DNA from: a virus
DNA: 28,371 nucleotides
Virus record (IMG/VR): IMGVR_UViG_3300014819_000021
Location: 1 to 28,371 of that record
Reading direction: 5' to 3' (one strand)
Shown: piece by piece, positions 14,242-21,993 of the stretch
Layout: each line of letters starts with the position of its first letter
Position numbering within the stretch: the first letter of the stretch is position 1
The notes under the pieces: generated by a model
What the model was told of the DNA's origin: nothing
The model's input: only the letters and a program-made list of their open reading frames with translations
Database searches by the model: none
Made by a program: the position numbers and the translations under genes

Positions 14242-14528
14242 TATGGTGTTGTTACAATGTAATAATCTATTGGTCCTGTTACAGTGATATAAAACTGAAA
14301 ACCAGCATCTATTTTAATAATAGAATCTCTTATATAAGCTTCTCCTTGTTTTAATCTCATAGGAGCTGCAGATATAGAAATATCATTACCATTAGCATCT
14401 CTTATATATAAAGTAATAAAATTGGTTTCAGCATGTTTACTAACAATATTAATACTTTGAAGTGTTGATTGAGAATTATTAAATGGTAATAAAATACTAC
14501 TAGTAGTTTTTCCTTTATATACTGGCAT
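14241..14528 (-). CDS. Small beta-rich protein, 95 aa
   Basis: Unrecognised small protein with regular beta strands (NFITLYIRDANGNDISIS, GFQFYITVTGPIDYYIVTTP). Its composition resembles the neighbouring fibre-like proteins, so a virion accessory or decoration role is plausible. It starts two bases after the endolysin gene stop and its own end touches the next start. There is no signal peptide, cysteine or membrane segment. Confidence 0.6.
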   Translation of the reverse strand: MPVYKGKTTSSILLPFNNSQSTLQSINIVSKHAETNFITLYIRDANGNDISISAAPMRLKQGEAYIRDSIIKIDAGFQFYITVTGPIDYYIVTTP

Positions 14529-14530
14529 TA

Positions 14531-14974
14531 TTATATTTTTGCTAATTGAAAATGCATAGGATCAGTTCTACCTGTCCAATTACCACCCCAGTCAAAACCT
14601 GCATCTGTAAAACATTTTACAAACTCTGGAGAAAGATTTCCCTTTGTTCCTAATTGATTCCAAGCTGCATTTACATCTATTGCTATACCCCAGCTATGAA
14701 GAGACATAGAACTTAGGCCTCTTTTCTTTCTTATATTAAAACAACCATCAAATGTTTTAAGCTCATTCACTTTACCTCTAGATATAAGATTTGTAAAGGC
14801 TTGTGATAGAGGAGCAATCATATCCTTATTACAATAAAGCTTTTTAGGAATAACTCCCACTTCTAAATGACCAGGTACATCCCATACAATCATGCTAGAT
14901 TCTTTTGTGGGATCACCATATTTCTTTAATGCTTGTGCTGATGTTACCATTATTTCTTGATTTTGATTTTCCAA
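14531..14974 (-). CDS. M15-family peptidoglycan peptidase (endolysin), 147 aa
   Basis: The zinc-dependent L-alanyl-D-glutamate / D-Ala-D-Ala peptidase pattern is clear: SLHSWGIAIDVN with His93 and Asp100 as metal ligands, and DPMHFQLA with His141 as the third ligand, plus the preceding FNIRKKRG arginine region. The protein is a single catalytic domain of usual length with no cell-wall-binding part, as in many phages of Gram-negative hosts. It would cut peptide bonds in peptidoglycan to lyse the cell. It overlaps the membrane-anchored gene upstream by 25 bases, and a holin candidate lies close by, which supports a lysis cassette. Confidence 0.85.
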   Translation of the reverse strand: MENQNQEIMVTSAQALKKYGDPTKESSMIVWDVPGHLEVGVIPKKLYCNKDMIAPLSQAFTNLISRGKVNELKTFDGCFNIRKKRGLSSMSLHSWGIAIDVNAAWNQLGTKGNLSPEFVKCFTDAGFDWGGNWTGRTDPMHFQLAKI

Positions 14975-15585
14975 TAGCTAGAAAGACCTATCTGTAGAGC
15001 TCCTGACTTATTTAATCCAACATAGCCTCCAAACATCTGATCTTTCTTATTCTTTATTAATAGGTTTGCATTAATCTGACTTATAAGGTTTCCCTGCTCA
15101 CCCTGTATAGTTCCACCTACATACCACTGTGTTCTCTTAGGTTCAGGGATTGTGATGGTATTAGTGATTATAGGAAACTTAAAGTTGTATGTAAGTTTTC
15201 TATTCTTTATCATGTTAGTGGTAACAGTGTCTGTAATAAACACCTTACCAATTGTATCAATAGTTATACTATCTACAGATATGTTAAGAGCTAAGAACTT
15301 AGAAGCAAGCTCATTATATTGAGCTATAAGCTTTGACATACTAGAAGTATCTGGTAGATATTTTGTATTCCATTGTTCTACAGGAACAGTGATAGTCTTT
15401 ATAATCTGAGGCTGTTTAGTGATGGTAGAATCCGTATGAACCCAAACAGTGTCTCTTGTTATCTTTGGAGAAACAGGATTTTCAGGAGTTTTACCACCAC
15501 CACATCTTTGTAAGAGTATGATGATTAATAAGACAACTATTAATATTTCTGATATACTAATTTTTTTTAGATTTTCTAGTATCAT
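14950..15585 (-). CDS. Membrane-anchored periplasmic protein, possible spanin-like, 211 aa
   Basis: I chose the ATG at 15585; a TTG at 15615 would add ten residues inside the upstream gene. Residues 10-25 form one hydrophobic segment (ILIVVLLIIILLQRC), and the rest would be in the periplasm: a Thr/Val-rich stalk, a short helical stretch (SMSKLIAQYNELASKFLALN) and then a beta-rich end. That layout (N-terminal anchor, helical stalk, just before the endolysin) recalls inner-membrane spanins, but the beta-rich end is unlike most. The cysteine right after the membrane segment could be lipid-modified. No family is recognised with certainty. Confidence 0.6.
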   Translation of the reverse strand: MILENLKKISISEILIVVLLIIILLQRCGGGKTPENPVSPKITRDTVWVHTDSTITKQPQIIKTITVPVEQWNTKYLPDTSSMSKLIAQYNELASKFLALNISVDSITIDTIGKVFITDTVTTNMIKNRKLTYNFKFPIITNTITIPEPKRTQWYVGGTIQGEQGNLISQINANLLIKNKKDQMFGGYVGLNKSGALQIGLSSYWKIKIKK

Positions 15586-15769
15586 CTGTAAAGAAATTTG
15601 AAATAAATTTACCAATTACAGCTACCACCATAATAGTGGTACCTGCTATAGGATAACCATTAAGAATAGCAAGACCAGCACCAAAAGTACCAGCAGCAGC
15701 TAAGGAATCTCCTAATACCCTCACTCTCTTAGGAGTAGGATCAAAATAATGTTTCCAACCAAATTTCAT
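15557..15769 (-). CDS. Holin candidate, 70 aa
   Basis: A small membrane protein with a basic N-terminus (MKFGWKHYFDPTPKRVRVLG), two hydrophobic stretches (SLAAAGTFGAGLAILNGYPI and GTTIMVVAVIGKFISNFF) and a charged tail (DDTRKSKKN). This is the general shape of class II holins, and it sits two genes upstream of the endolysin on the same strand. I recall similar WKHYxxPTPKxxR proteins in Bacteroidota phages near lysis genes. Holins permeabilise the inner membrane at lysis time. The assignment rests on size, topology and position. Confidence 0.65.
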   Translation of the reverse strand: MKFGWKHYFDPTPKRVRVLGDSLAAAGTFGAGLAILNGYPIAGTTIMVVAVIGKFISNFFTDDTRKSKKN

Positions 15770-15773
15770 ATAA

Positions 15774-16082
15774 TTAATTTTTAGCTATATACTTGTTTAT
15801 ATCAAAAAAATCTTCATGTTTAAAAAATTGATCATGAAGAACATATAACTTATTAACATCTATATTTGATGCAACAGGAGGTGGTATTTTAAATACCTCT
15901 CTTTTAAGATTTAGTATCTCTGTTTTGTCAATATTAGACTGAGCTAATAGTTGTTTAACATCAACTCTAAGTTCAGATACATCTCTCCAAATCATCATAG
16001 CTAAAATACTTACTAAAGAAGGAAAGAGATAGAGTTTTAGTGCATTAGGCACTGAGCTTTTAGGGTTAGGAGATACACTCAT
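15774..16082 (-). CDS. Membrane protein with coiled coil, 102 aa
   Basis: The ATG at 16082 gives MSVSPNPKSS; a TTG two codons earlier is also open. Residues about 17-32 (LKLYLFPSLVSILAMMIW) form one membrane segment, followed by a coiled-coil region (SELRVDVKQLLAQSNIDK then TEILNLKREVF) and a C-terminal part HDQFFKHEDFFDINKYIA. It is the first gene of the minus block, directly downstream of the divergent promoter region. It may be a lysis regulator or second holin component by position, but this is inference. Confidence 0.6.
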   Translation of the reverse strand: MSVSPNPKSSVPNALKLYLFPSLVSILAMMIWRDVSELRVDVKQLLAQSNIDKTEILNLKREVFKIPPPVASNIDVNKLYVLHDQFFKHEDFFDINKYIAKN

Positions 16083-16201
16083 TTCCAAAAAAATTAAAAA
16101 AATTACATAAATAAATAGATTATTAAAGAAAAAGGCTTAACTTTGACACCCTTTTCTCTACAATATAATATACGAAATTTCTAAGAATCAACCTAAAATT
16201 T
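16083..16201. other. AT-rich divergent intergenic region, possible origin
   Basis: This 119-base gap separates the minus-strand lysis block from the plus-strand replication block. The first part is nearly pure A/T with long A runs, and the right half contains promoter signals. A DnaA domain IV protein is encoded right next to it, so it may contain the binding sites and unwinding element of the phage origin. I saw no classical DnaA box (TTATNCACA) in it. Confidence 0.35.
16138..16171 (+). promoter_or_regulatory. Promoter candidate for the replication block
   Basis: TAACTTTG at 16138-16145 fits the Bacteroidota -7 box TAnnTTTG, though no TTTG lies at the right distance upstream. Overlapping it, TTGACA (16143-16148) and TAATAT (16166-16171) are 17 bases apart, like a sigma-70 promoter. 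Either would give a transcript starting shortly before the ATG at 16202. Confidence 0.45.
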
Positions 16202-16678
16202 ATGACACAGGAAGAACAATTACAAACAGAAAAAGAATTAATTAAAGAATTTATGGAGAAATTCCATAAAACCCTAAATTATTACCCTACAGTGGTTACT
16301 AGAAATAACACTATGCATAACAAAGATGACTTAAAAATAGTCAGTTTAGAAACTTTACAAACCTATTTTCAATCTTTTTTACCTACACGATATGGTAAAA
16401 AAATGAGTTTATCAGCAAGAAATAGAACTAGATGTTTAGTAGAGTTAAGATTTATTTACTTTTTTATATCTAGATCTATGGGATATAATGTAGTGACAAT
16501 AGGAAGATCTGTAGGTATGGACCATACATCTGTACTCCATGGTCTTATTACATTTAAAAACTTATACGAAACTAATGATCTATTCAGACAGAAGTATACT
16601 GAAATTATTAAACATATAAAACTTAACTATGAGCCATCAATTGTGGACTACTTTGATAAAATGGAACTTGAGTCCTAA
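16202..16678 (+). CDS. DnaA domain IV-like DNA-binding protein, 158 aa
   Basis: The C-terminal half reads as the DNA-box-binding domain of the bacterial initiator DnaA: MSLSARNRTRCLVELRFIYF, then an expected helix and the signature VGMDHTSVLHGLITFKNL (DnaA has GRDHTTVxxA), then a terminal helix. The AAA+ and DnaB-binding domains of DnaA are absent, and the first 65 residues are unrelated. It could bind DnaA boxes at the phage origin, recruit replication proteins or repress host initiation (inference). It is the first gene of the replication block and lies next to the AT-rich divergent region. Confidence 0.8.
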   Translation: MTQEEQLQTEKELIKEFMEKFHKTLNYYPTVVTRNNTMHNKDDLKIVSLETLQTYFQSFLPTRYGKKMSLSARNRTRCLVELRFIYFFISRSMGYNVVTIGRSVGMDHTSVLHGLITFKNLYETNDLFRQKYTEIIKHIKLNYEPSIVDYFDKMELES

Positions 16679-17216
16679 TCAAATCTATTTTCTTGACTGT
16701 TGTAGAGAAAAAATAATACCTTCTAAAGCACTAATTAATGCTGATGCTGAAAGAATAATTGCAGAACATAAAGGGTTAGTAGATAAAGATGGAAAATTAA
16801 CCAATAAAGCAGCCACTATTCTTAATGAGTTTGAAATGTATTTAGTCAAAACCAAAAAGAAAATAACAGTAGCTGTACTTGGTGAAGATTTCAATGAAAA
16901 AGTTAAAGAATATAGAGAAGCTTTCCCAGCCAAAAGACTTCCGTCTGGTGAGTTAGCTAGACAAAGTGTACAAGAACTTAAAGATAAGTTTGTATGGTTC
17001 TTTAAAAACTATCCTGAATATGATTGGGATCTTGTACTAGATGCCACTGACTATTATAATGAAGTTTTTAGAAAAAAGAATCATATGTATATGGCTACTA
17101 GCAGTTATTTTATAAAGAAAACAAATCCACAGACAAAAGAAGTGAGCTCAAAGCTTGCTGACTATTGTCAACAGATTATTGATAACCCTAAATTGTTAAC
17201 AGATGACCATTCGTGA
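16668..17216 (+). CDS. Hypothetical protein before DnaB, 182 aa; possible loader
   Basis: The frame is open from an ATG at 16629, but that start lies 50 bases inside the DnaA-like gene; the TTG at 16668 (MSPNQIYFLD) overlaps by only 11 and is my choice, with low certainty. The product is helical with conserved-looking aromatic segments (DKFVWFFKNYPEYDWDLVLD, HMYMATSSYFIKKT). I do not recognise a family. Because it sits between a DnaA-like protein and the DnaB helicase, it could be a helicase loader or origin factor; there is no ATPase motif, so a DnaC-type loader is unlikely. Confidence 0.65.
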   Translation: MSPNQIYFLDCCREKIIPSKALINADAERIIAEHKGLVDKDGKLTNKAATILNEFEMYLVKTKKKITVAVLGEDFNEKVKEYREAFPAKRLPSGELARQSVQELKDKFVWFFKNYPEYDWDLVLDATDYYNEVFRKKNHMYMATSSYFIKKTNPQTKEVSSKLADYCQQIIDNPKLLTDDHS

Positions 17217-17388
17217 GAAAGTAATACATAGTTTATTATTAGGATGTTTATTTACTTTTACCAATTGGTTTTTAGTAAATAAATTTATAATTGAAATTTC
17301 ATTTTGGAAGTATATTTTTATTGAAATTATTTTGGTAATCTCACTAAAATTATATACTTTTACTAAACTAAAACTAGGATTAAACTGA
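17203..17388 (+). CDS. Small two-pass membrane protein, 61 aa
   Basis: Two hydrophobic segments (SLLLGCLFTFTNWFLV and WKYIFIEIILVISLKLY) with a short polar link indicate an inner-membrane protein. It overlaps the gene before it by 14 bases and shares TGATG with the helicase start after it, so it is translated between two replication genes. Tethering replication to the membrane is one possible role; nothing proves it and the family is unknown. Confidence 0.65.
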   Translation: MTIREKVIHSLLLGCLFTFTNWFLVNKFIIEISFWKYIFIEIILVISLKLYTFTKLKLGLN

Positions 17389-18443
17389 TGAATATTCTAA
17401 ATCTTCCACAGAAAGATAGACCCTTTGGTATTAAAACATATGTTGAAATTCTAGAAGAAGGTTTACAGTATATAAAAGATAGACAATCTGGTAAAATTAA
17501 ATCATTAAGTCTACCATGGACTGGCATTAATAATGCAGGGGTTGCAGGTTTAGAATGGGGATCAATGCTAACAATAGGTGCAAGACCTGGGTCAGGAAAA
17601 ACAATGTTTGTTAGTCAAATATTAAGAGAATCTAAAACTCTTAATCCTACACAAAATTTCAATATTTTAGAATTTCAATTTGAGATGGGTGCTAAGCAAA
17701 CAGCATCTAGAGATTTTGCATCTCAAGTGGGACTAGATTATAATCAAGTGTTATCTACTACTAAACAAGTGGATGATTTTTCTATTAAGTTAATGAACAA
17801 TTATTTAAATGATACTAGAGTGTTTCATACACATGGAAACTATAGATGTCAGATAAATGAGCCACTCACTGTTAAACAAATGGAAGATGCCATCTATAAA
17901 ACTTATGAAGGATTAGGAGGAAAACCTCTTATAGTCACTGTAGATCATAGTTGGTTAATAAAAAAAGATGTAAATGAGAAAGAAAAGATTAACACTCTAT
18001 ACAACACTGTAGAAATGTTAATGAGAGTGAAGAATAAACTTCCTATTGTAGTATTTATGATCTCTCAGCTTAATAGAAGTATTGATGAACCTACTAGAAA
18101 AATGCCAGGCACTGTAGGTAACTACCCAACCAGCTCTGATATATTTGGTGGTGATGCATTACAACAAGGTAGTGATATGGTATTAGTACTTACAAGACCA
18201 TTCAAAGCTGATATAGAAAGTTATGGACGTAAAGAATATCCTTGTAAAACAGATGATATATTTGCTCACATACTTAAATCTAGAAATAGTGCAGATGATA
18301 CTAACTTAATATTTCTTAAAGCAGAGTTTGCTAAACAAAGAATGATAGAAGTGGGAGAACCACAAGCTGCTAATCCAACAGGACAACCTCCTCAAAGAAG
18401 AACAGCTAATAGATTTACTAATACAAATGGACCAACAATTTAA
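17388..18443 (+). CDS. Replicative DNA helicase, DnaB-like RecA domain, 351 aa
   Basis: The RecA-type core of DnaB is present: Walker A GARPGSGKT near residues 64-72, catalytic glutamate region (FQFEMGAKQ), Walker B VTVDHSWLI, the VVFMISQLNRS segment (motif H3), and GGDALQQGSDMVLVLTRP near the C-terminus. The N-terminal primase-binding domain of bacterial DnaB is missing, so at 351 aa it is the short phage form. It would unwind DNA 5' to 3' as a ring ahead of the polymerase. The primase and PolB lie downstream in the same block. The ATG shares bases with the previous stop. Confidence 0.9.
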   Translation: MNILNLPQKDRPFGIKTYVEILEEGLQYIKDRQSGKIKSLSLPWTGINNAGVAGLEWGSMLTIGARPGSGKTMFVSQILRESKTLNPTQNFNILEFQFEMGAKQTASRDFASQVGLDYNQVLSTTKQVDDFSIKLMNNYLNDTRVFHTHGNYRCQINEPLTVKQMEDAIYKTYEGLGGKPLIVTVDHSWLIKKDVNEKEKINTLYNTVEMLMRVKNKLPIVVFMISQLNRSIDEPTRKMPGTVGNYPTSSDIFGGDALQQGSDMVLVLTRPFKADIESYGRKEYPCKTDDIFAHILKSRNSADDTNLIFLKAEFAKQRMIEVGEPQAANPTGQPPQRRTANRFTNTNGPTI

Positions 18444-18467
18444 CAATAACAATTAAAACAAAAAACA

Positions 18468-19052
18468 ATGTCAATTATGCACAGCATGTCTGATGAAGAT
18501 CGTGCAAGGTATAAGACCCAAAAGACAAAAGAGATTAGAGATTATAATGCTAGTCTTATTGCAGATTTGGGAATTAGTCCTTACGACTTCAACATGAAGA
18601 CACAGTTCAGAGATGAACAAGGAAGACTCGTAGTAGGAATCTTTTCCTCAGAGTTTAAAAAAACAAAAGGATTTTTCTTTGAGCTTATAGACTCAGATTT
18701 AAATCCAGTGGATCCAGAAAGAAAAGTGTATAGAGTGCCTTATACACAATCTTTTGAAGAAGAGTATGAACTTAATGCTAAAGGTTCTTATTTAGTTCCT
18801 TTAGAAGAATTAAAAGTAGTACATCCAAGTTCTATTGCTATTAGCAAAATGTCAGCATTTACAGGAACAGAAGACAGTGTTTTTAAAGTGACACAAAAAG
18901 CACAGGAAACTATTGCTATGGTTCCTAAAGCCCCCTCTCCTATGGAAGATGCTCCATATTCTGATATGACAATCAGAGACTATTATGCCATACACTCAGG
19001 CAAACCTGTTAGTGCAAAAATATGGCTTAATGACCTTATAAAAAGTAAATAA
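18468..19052 (+). CDS. Hypothetical protein, 194 aa
   Basis: Unrecognised. The N-terminal part is charged and helical (SDEDRARYKTQKTKEIRDYN). A middle beta-rich region (RLVVGIFSSEFKKTKGFFFE, then LIDSDLNPVDPERK) is followed by a conserved-looking short C-terminal helix (DMTIRDYYAIHSGKPV SAKIWLNDLI, with one break). It lies between DnaB and the Sak4-like ATPase with gaps of 24 and 12 bases, so a replication or recombination accessory role is likely. The short C-terminal domain could contact one of its neighbours. Confidence 0.7.
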   Translation: MSIMHSMSDEDRARYKTQKTKEIRDYNASLIADLGISPYDFNMKTQFRDEQGRLVVGIFSSEFKKTKGFFFELIDSDLNPVDPERKVYRVPYTQSFEEEYELNAKGSYLVPLEELKVVHPSSIAISKMSAFTGTEDSVFKVTQKAQETIAMVPKAPSPMEDAPYSDMTIRDYYAIHSGKPVSAKIWLNDLIKSK

Positions 19053-19064
19053 AAACAAACACAT

Positions 19065-19748
19065 ATGGCACAAGGTGTATTAATCATTGCAGAGTCCGGT
19101 GCTGGAAAGTCTACCAGTATTGAGACGTTAGATCCCAAAGAGACATTTATTATTAACGTAGCTAACAAGCCACTACCATTTAAAGGATGGAAAAAGAAGT
19201 ACACTATCTGGAGTAAGGATAATCCTGCTGGAAACATGTATGACAAAGCCACACCTGAAAATATAGAAGCTTGCATTAAATATGTTAGTGAGAAAAGACC
19301 TGAGATCAAAAACATAATTATAGACGACTTTCAGTACATGAGTTCCTTTGAATTCTTTGACAAAGCTAATGAGAAGGGGTATGAGAAGTTTACACAGATA
19401 GGTGCACACCTAGCTAGAATTGCTCGTATGCCTAAAGACATGAGAGAAGATTTGCTCATCTTCTTTCTCACTCATGCAGAAGAGGCAACAGATATGGAAG
19501 GTAAACGTAAGTTTAAAGCAAAAACTATTGGTAAAATGGTTGATGAAAAACTAACTTTAGAAGGATTATTTTCTATAGTGTTGTTTGGAAAAGCCAAGAG
19601 AAACAAAGATGGAGATATTAGGTATGTATTTGAAACTCAAACCAACGGTGAGAATACATGTAAGAGTCCACGTGGAATGTTTCCCACTTTAGAAGTAGCT
19701 AATGACTTACAACTAGTAGTGAAAGCTATTAAAGATTATGAGAACTAA
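19065..19748 (+). CDS. Sak4-like / phage AAA RecA-fold ATPase, 227 aa
   Basis: Walker A AESGAGKST at residues 9-17 is followed by SIETLDPKETFIINVANKPL, a phrase typical of phage Sak4-like or AAA_24-type ATPases; Walker B is NIIIDDFQYM near residue 86, with LLIFFLTHAEE as the polar end of the core. These RecA-fold proteins promote single-strand annealing or recombination with a phage SSB, and an SSB-like gene follows directly. The length is normal for Sak4 (about 220-240 aa). I cannot prove recombinase activity from sequence alone. Confidence 0.82.
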   Translation: MAQGVLIIAESGAGKSTSIETLDPKETFIINVANKPLPFKGWKKKYTIWSKDNPAGNMYDKATPENIEACIKYVSEKRPEIKNIIIDDFQYMSSFEFFDKANEKGYEKFTQIGAHLARIARMPKDMREDLLIFFLTHAEEATDMEGKRKFKAKTIGKMVDEKLTLEGLFSIVLFGKAKRNKDGDIRYVFETQTNGENTCKSPRGMFPTLEVANDLQLVVKAIKDYEN

Positions 19749-19779
19749 AACCCATTTATTAATTTAAAAAACAAAACAC

Positions 19780-20397
19780 ATGTTCAAAACAGAAGGACAA
19801 GATGTGAAGGGAGGAGGATTAGGAAAATCCTTTGAACCCGGAGTAGTTCTAGCACACATTCACAGTGCTCAAGTAAGAACTGCCAAAACAGGTAAAAAAT
19901 CTTTAGAGCTTACTCTAGAAGGTCCTGCAATTCCTAACTTTGAAGGTTGGGCTATTGACAGAGAAGACCCAGAAGGTGAAAAGTATAAAGGTCAATCAGC
20001 ACGAGTTAGTGCAAGTATTTACATTGCTGACTTTAATAGTGACGATGTAAATAAAAATGAAATTCTTAGCAAAATAATTATCATTGCTAATGAATTAGGA
20101 CTTAGAAAAGAAATTGATAACCTATCTAAAGATGCAAACATTACATCCATTGAGCAGTGGGTAGAAAAAGCTGTAAACATCTTGAAAGGTAATGATCTTT
20201 ATTGGTTCCTAGCAGGTAAAGAAGATGAGTATAATGGAAAAGTAATTGTAAGATTGTCTCTTCCTAAATACAAATTCTGTTCTGCTGATGAAACCAAAAT
20301 GAATAAGTTTGATAAAACTAATAAGTATCATTTCACTCCACTAGCATCTAAATCAGTTAGTGGTTTTGAACCAGTGAATGATGATTTTAATATTTAA
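19780..20397 (+). CDS. Single-stranded DNA-binding-like protein, 205 aa
   Basis: The N-terminal glycine-rich stretch is followed by a beta-rich domain (SAQVRTAKTGKKSLELTLEG, then GQSARVSASIYIADF) that looks like an OB fold, and the protein ends in an acidic tip (EPVNDDFNI). An acidic C-terminal tail is the hallmark by which SSB proteins recruit partners. Its place just after the Sak4-like ATPase supports this, because such pairs recur in phages. The family name is not certain; it could also be a recombination mediator. A strong terminator follows the gene. Confidence 0.65.
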   Translation: MFKTEGQDVKGGGLGKSFEPGVVLAHIHSAQVRTAKTGKKSLELTLEGPAIPNFEGWAIDREDPEGEKYKGQSARVSASIYIADFNSDDVNKNEILSKIIIIANELGLRKEIDNLSKDANITSIEQWVEKAVNILKGNDLYWFLAGKEDEYNGKVIVRLSLPKYKFCSADETKMNKFDKTNKYHFTPLASKSVSGFEPVNDDFNI

Positions 20398-20419
20398 TTT
20401 TCAGTTTTAGTTTTAGATA

Positions 20420-20450
20420 GGGGGATGTTTCTACATTCCCCTTTATTTTT
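20420..20450 (+). terminator. Intrinsic terminator after the SSB-like gene
   Basis: GGGGGATG (20420-20427) and CATTCCCC (20434-20441) form an 8-bp stem with one G-U pair and a six-base loop, followed by TTTATTTTTG. It ends the DnaB-Sak4-SSB transcript. The tail TATTTTTG also fits the Bacteroidota -7 box, so a promoter for the primase could overlap it. Confidence 0.8.
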
Positions 20451-20467
20451 GCAAAAAAAATTAGCTT

Positions 20468-21439
20468 ATGTTTAATACAAAAGATTTAGTACATGATATA
20501 AAAGATGTACCAATAACATGGATATTTGAACATTTCTGTAAGCTTAAAGAAAAATTAAATGGTCATGATGTAAAAATTAAATCACTCTTCAATCCTAAAG
20601 AACGTACTCCTAGTATGTGTATTTATACCAATGGGTCTAATACTTATAAGTATAAAGATTTTTCTACAGGAAAAGGAGGCAGTGCAATAGATTTAGTAAA
20701 GGAACTAACTCAACTATCTTTTCATAAAGCATGTCAATTAATTATAGAAAACTATAATGATTTTGTTCTACATAATAATGGAGGATATGACATAGAAAAG
20801 TTTCAACGAGCATCTAAGTATAAAGTGACTAGTCATATAGTTAGAAAGTGGAGTACCCAAGATCAATATTTCTGGACACAATTTAATATTGGATCTAAAC
20901 TACTTGAGGCACATAATGTAAAACCTCTAGAAAGTTATTGCATGACTAAAGATGATAATGAACTTTGTATAAAAGGACTCTATCTCTATGGTTATTTCAA
21001 AGAAGATGGTACTCTCTATAAAATATATCAGCCTAAGACACTTGATAAGAAGTTTATTAAAGTGACGAATTACACCCAAGGCATGCATCAATGTACAGGT
21101 GAAAAACATCTTATGATTACATCTAGCCTAAAAGATATAATGTCTATTAAATCTCTTAAGCTTAGTATAGATATTATAGCTCCTGATAGTGAGAACACTA
21201 TGATTAAACAAGACATGATGGAAGAACTTAGAAATAAGTATGATAAAATCATAGTGATGTTTGATAATGATGAAGCAGGTATAGAAGCTATGAAAAAGTA
21301 CAAAGAAAAATATCCTTTTATAGAAATTACAGTGCTTCCTATGAGTAAAGATGCATCTGATTCAATTAAAGATTATGGAGCTAAAGAAGTTTTAATAAGA
21401 TTAGTTCCTATCTTAGCTAAAAAATTAAATAATGGCTAG
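20468..21439 (+). CDS. DnaG-like primase with Toprim domain, 323 aa
   Basis: The N-terminal region matches the layout of the DnaG zinc-binding domain (SLFNPKERTPSM for CPFHxEKTPS, KDFSTGKGGSAIDLV for CFGCGxGGDxI), but the cysteines that bind zinc are absent. The Toprim domain is clear from VMFDNDEAGIEAMKKY near residue 265 and MSKDASD further on. The first Toprim motif, usually with a catalytic Glu (xEGxxD), reads ITSSLKDIM. I expect it to make RNA primers with the DnaB-like helicase, possibly in a modified way. It follows a terminator, so it probably has its own promoter. The end overlaps the HNH gene by eight bases. Confidence 0.82.
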   Translation: MFNTKDLVHDIKDVPITWIFEHFCKLKEKLNGHDVKIKSLFNPKERTPSMCIYTNGSNTYKYKDFSTGKGGSAIDLVKELTQLSFHKACQLIIENYNDFVLHNNGGYDIEKFQRASKYKVTSHIVRKWSTQDQYFWTQFNIGSKLLEAHNVKPLESYCMTKDDNELCIKGLYLYGYFKEDGTLYKIYQPKTLDKKFIKVTNYTQGMHQCTGEKHLMITSSLKDIMSIKSLKLSIDIIAPDSENTMIKQDMMEELRNKYDKIIVMFDNDEAGIEAMKKYKEKYPFIEITVLPMSKDASDSIKDYGAKEVLIRLVPILAKKLNNG

Positions 21440-21830
21440 AAAAAAAGCTACAAAACCTAGAAAGAATGCAACACCTAAAACCAGGAATGCAGGTACAATG
21501 ACAGAGTCTGCCTTCTGGGGATTTATAAGAAGTTCACTCAGACAAAAGTCTAGATGGTGGAAACCTATAGCTCAAGCTAAAGCAAAAGCTAAAAGATCTT
21601 ATAAGGGTCCACTTAAAAGACAGAAGTTTGAATATCAATGTGCAGAGTGTTTACAATGGTTTCCTGACAAAAAAATCAATGTTGACCACATTATACCTGC
21701 TGGTACTTTAAGGTGTGCAAATGATCTCCCAGGTTTTGTAGAAAGATTATTCTGTGAAGTAGACAATCTGCAGGTGCTCTGTGAAACCTGTCACAATAAA
21801 AAGACACAAGATGAAAAGTCCAAAAAGTAA
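21432..21830 (+). CDS. HNH endonuclease, 132 aa
   Basis: The HNH metal-finger nuclease motif is complete: CAEC near residue 72, DHIIPAG, then NLQVLCETCHNKKT, with two CxxC zinc knuckles. The first 50 residues are very basic (MARKKATKPRKNATPKTRNA) and would bind DNA. Small HNH proteins of this type occur beside phage replication genes and can be packaging-related or DNA-repair nucleases, or homing enzymes. No repeat or relic flanks it here, so it does not look recently inserted. It overlaps the primase gene by eight bases. Confidence 0.85.
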   Translation: MARKKATKPRKNATPKTRNAGTMTESAFWGFIRSSLRQKSRWWKPIAQAKAKAKRSYKGPLKRQKFEYQCAECLQWFPDKKINVDHIIPAGTLRCANDLPGFVERLFCEVDNLQVLCETCHNKKTQDEKSKK

Positions 21831-21993
21831 ACAGGACCTTATAGAAACAGTATATAAACAGATAGAATTAGATATTCACTGTGGTGAAGTGGAAGCTATA
21901 GAAGAACTTCTTACGTTCTTACCTATAGTAAATCTAATAGAATATTTACCAGAAGAAGACTGGAAACAATTTAAACATTTAAGAGATGCCTGA
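21811..21993 (+). CDS. Small acidic protein, 60 aa
   Basis: I chose the ATG at 21811 (MKSPKSKQDLIETVYKQI); a GTG ten codons earlier lies inside the HNH reading frame. The product is acidic and helical with a segment CGEVEAIEELLTFLPIVNLI followed by EYLPEEDWKQFKHL. I recall similar short proteins with LxxYLPEExW in Bacteroidota phages and plasmids, without known function. It overlaps the HNH gene by 20 bases and the next gene by eight. It is probably cytoplasmic. Confidence 0.65.
   Translation: MKSPKSKQDLIETVYKQIELDIHCGEVEAIEELLTFLPIVNLIEYLPEEDWKQFKHLRDA

Noticed and set aside
16083-16201. Classical DnaA boxes (TTATNCACA) in the divergent region
   Set aside because: No exact or one-mismatch copy was found by eye, so the origin idea rests only on the AT-rich composition and the adjacent DnaA-like gene.
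21088-21303. Serine- and isoleucine-rich minus-strand frame inside the primase
   Set aside because: It mirrors AT-rich primase codons, overlaps the Toprim domain and has no start context; low-complexity composition is typical of a shadow frame.
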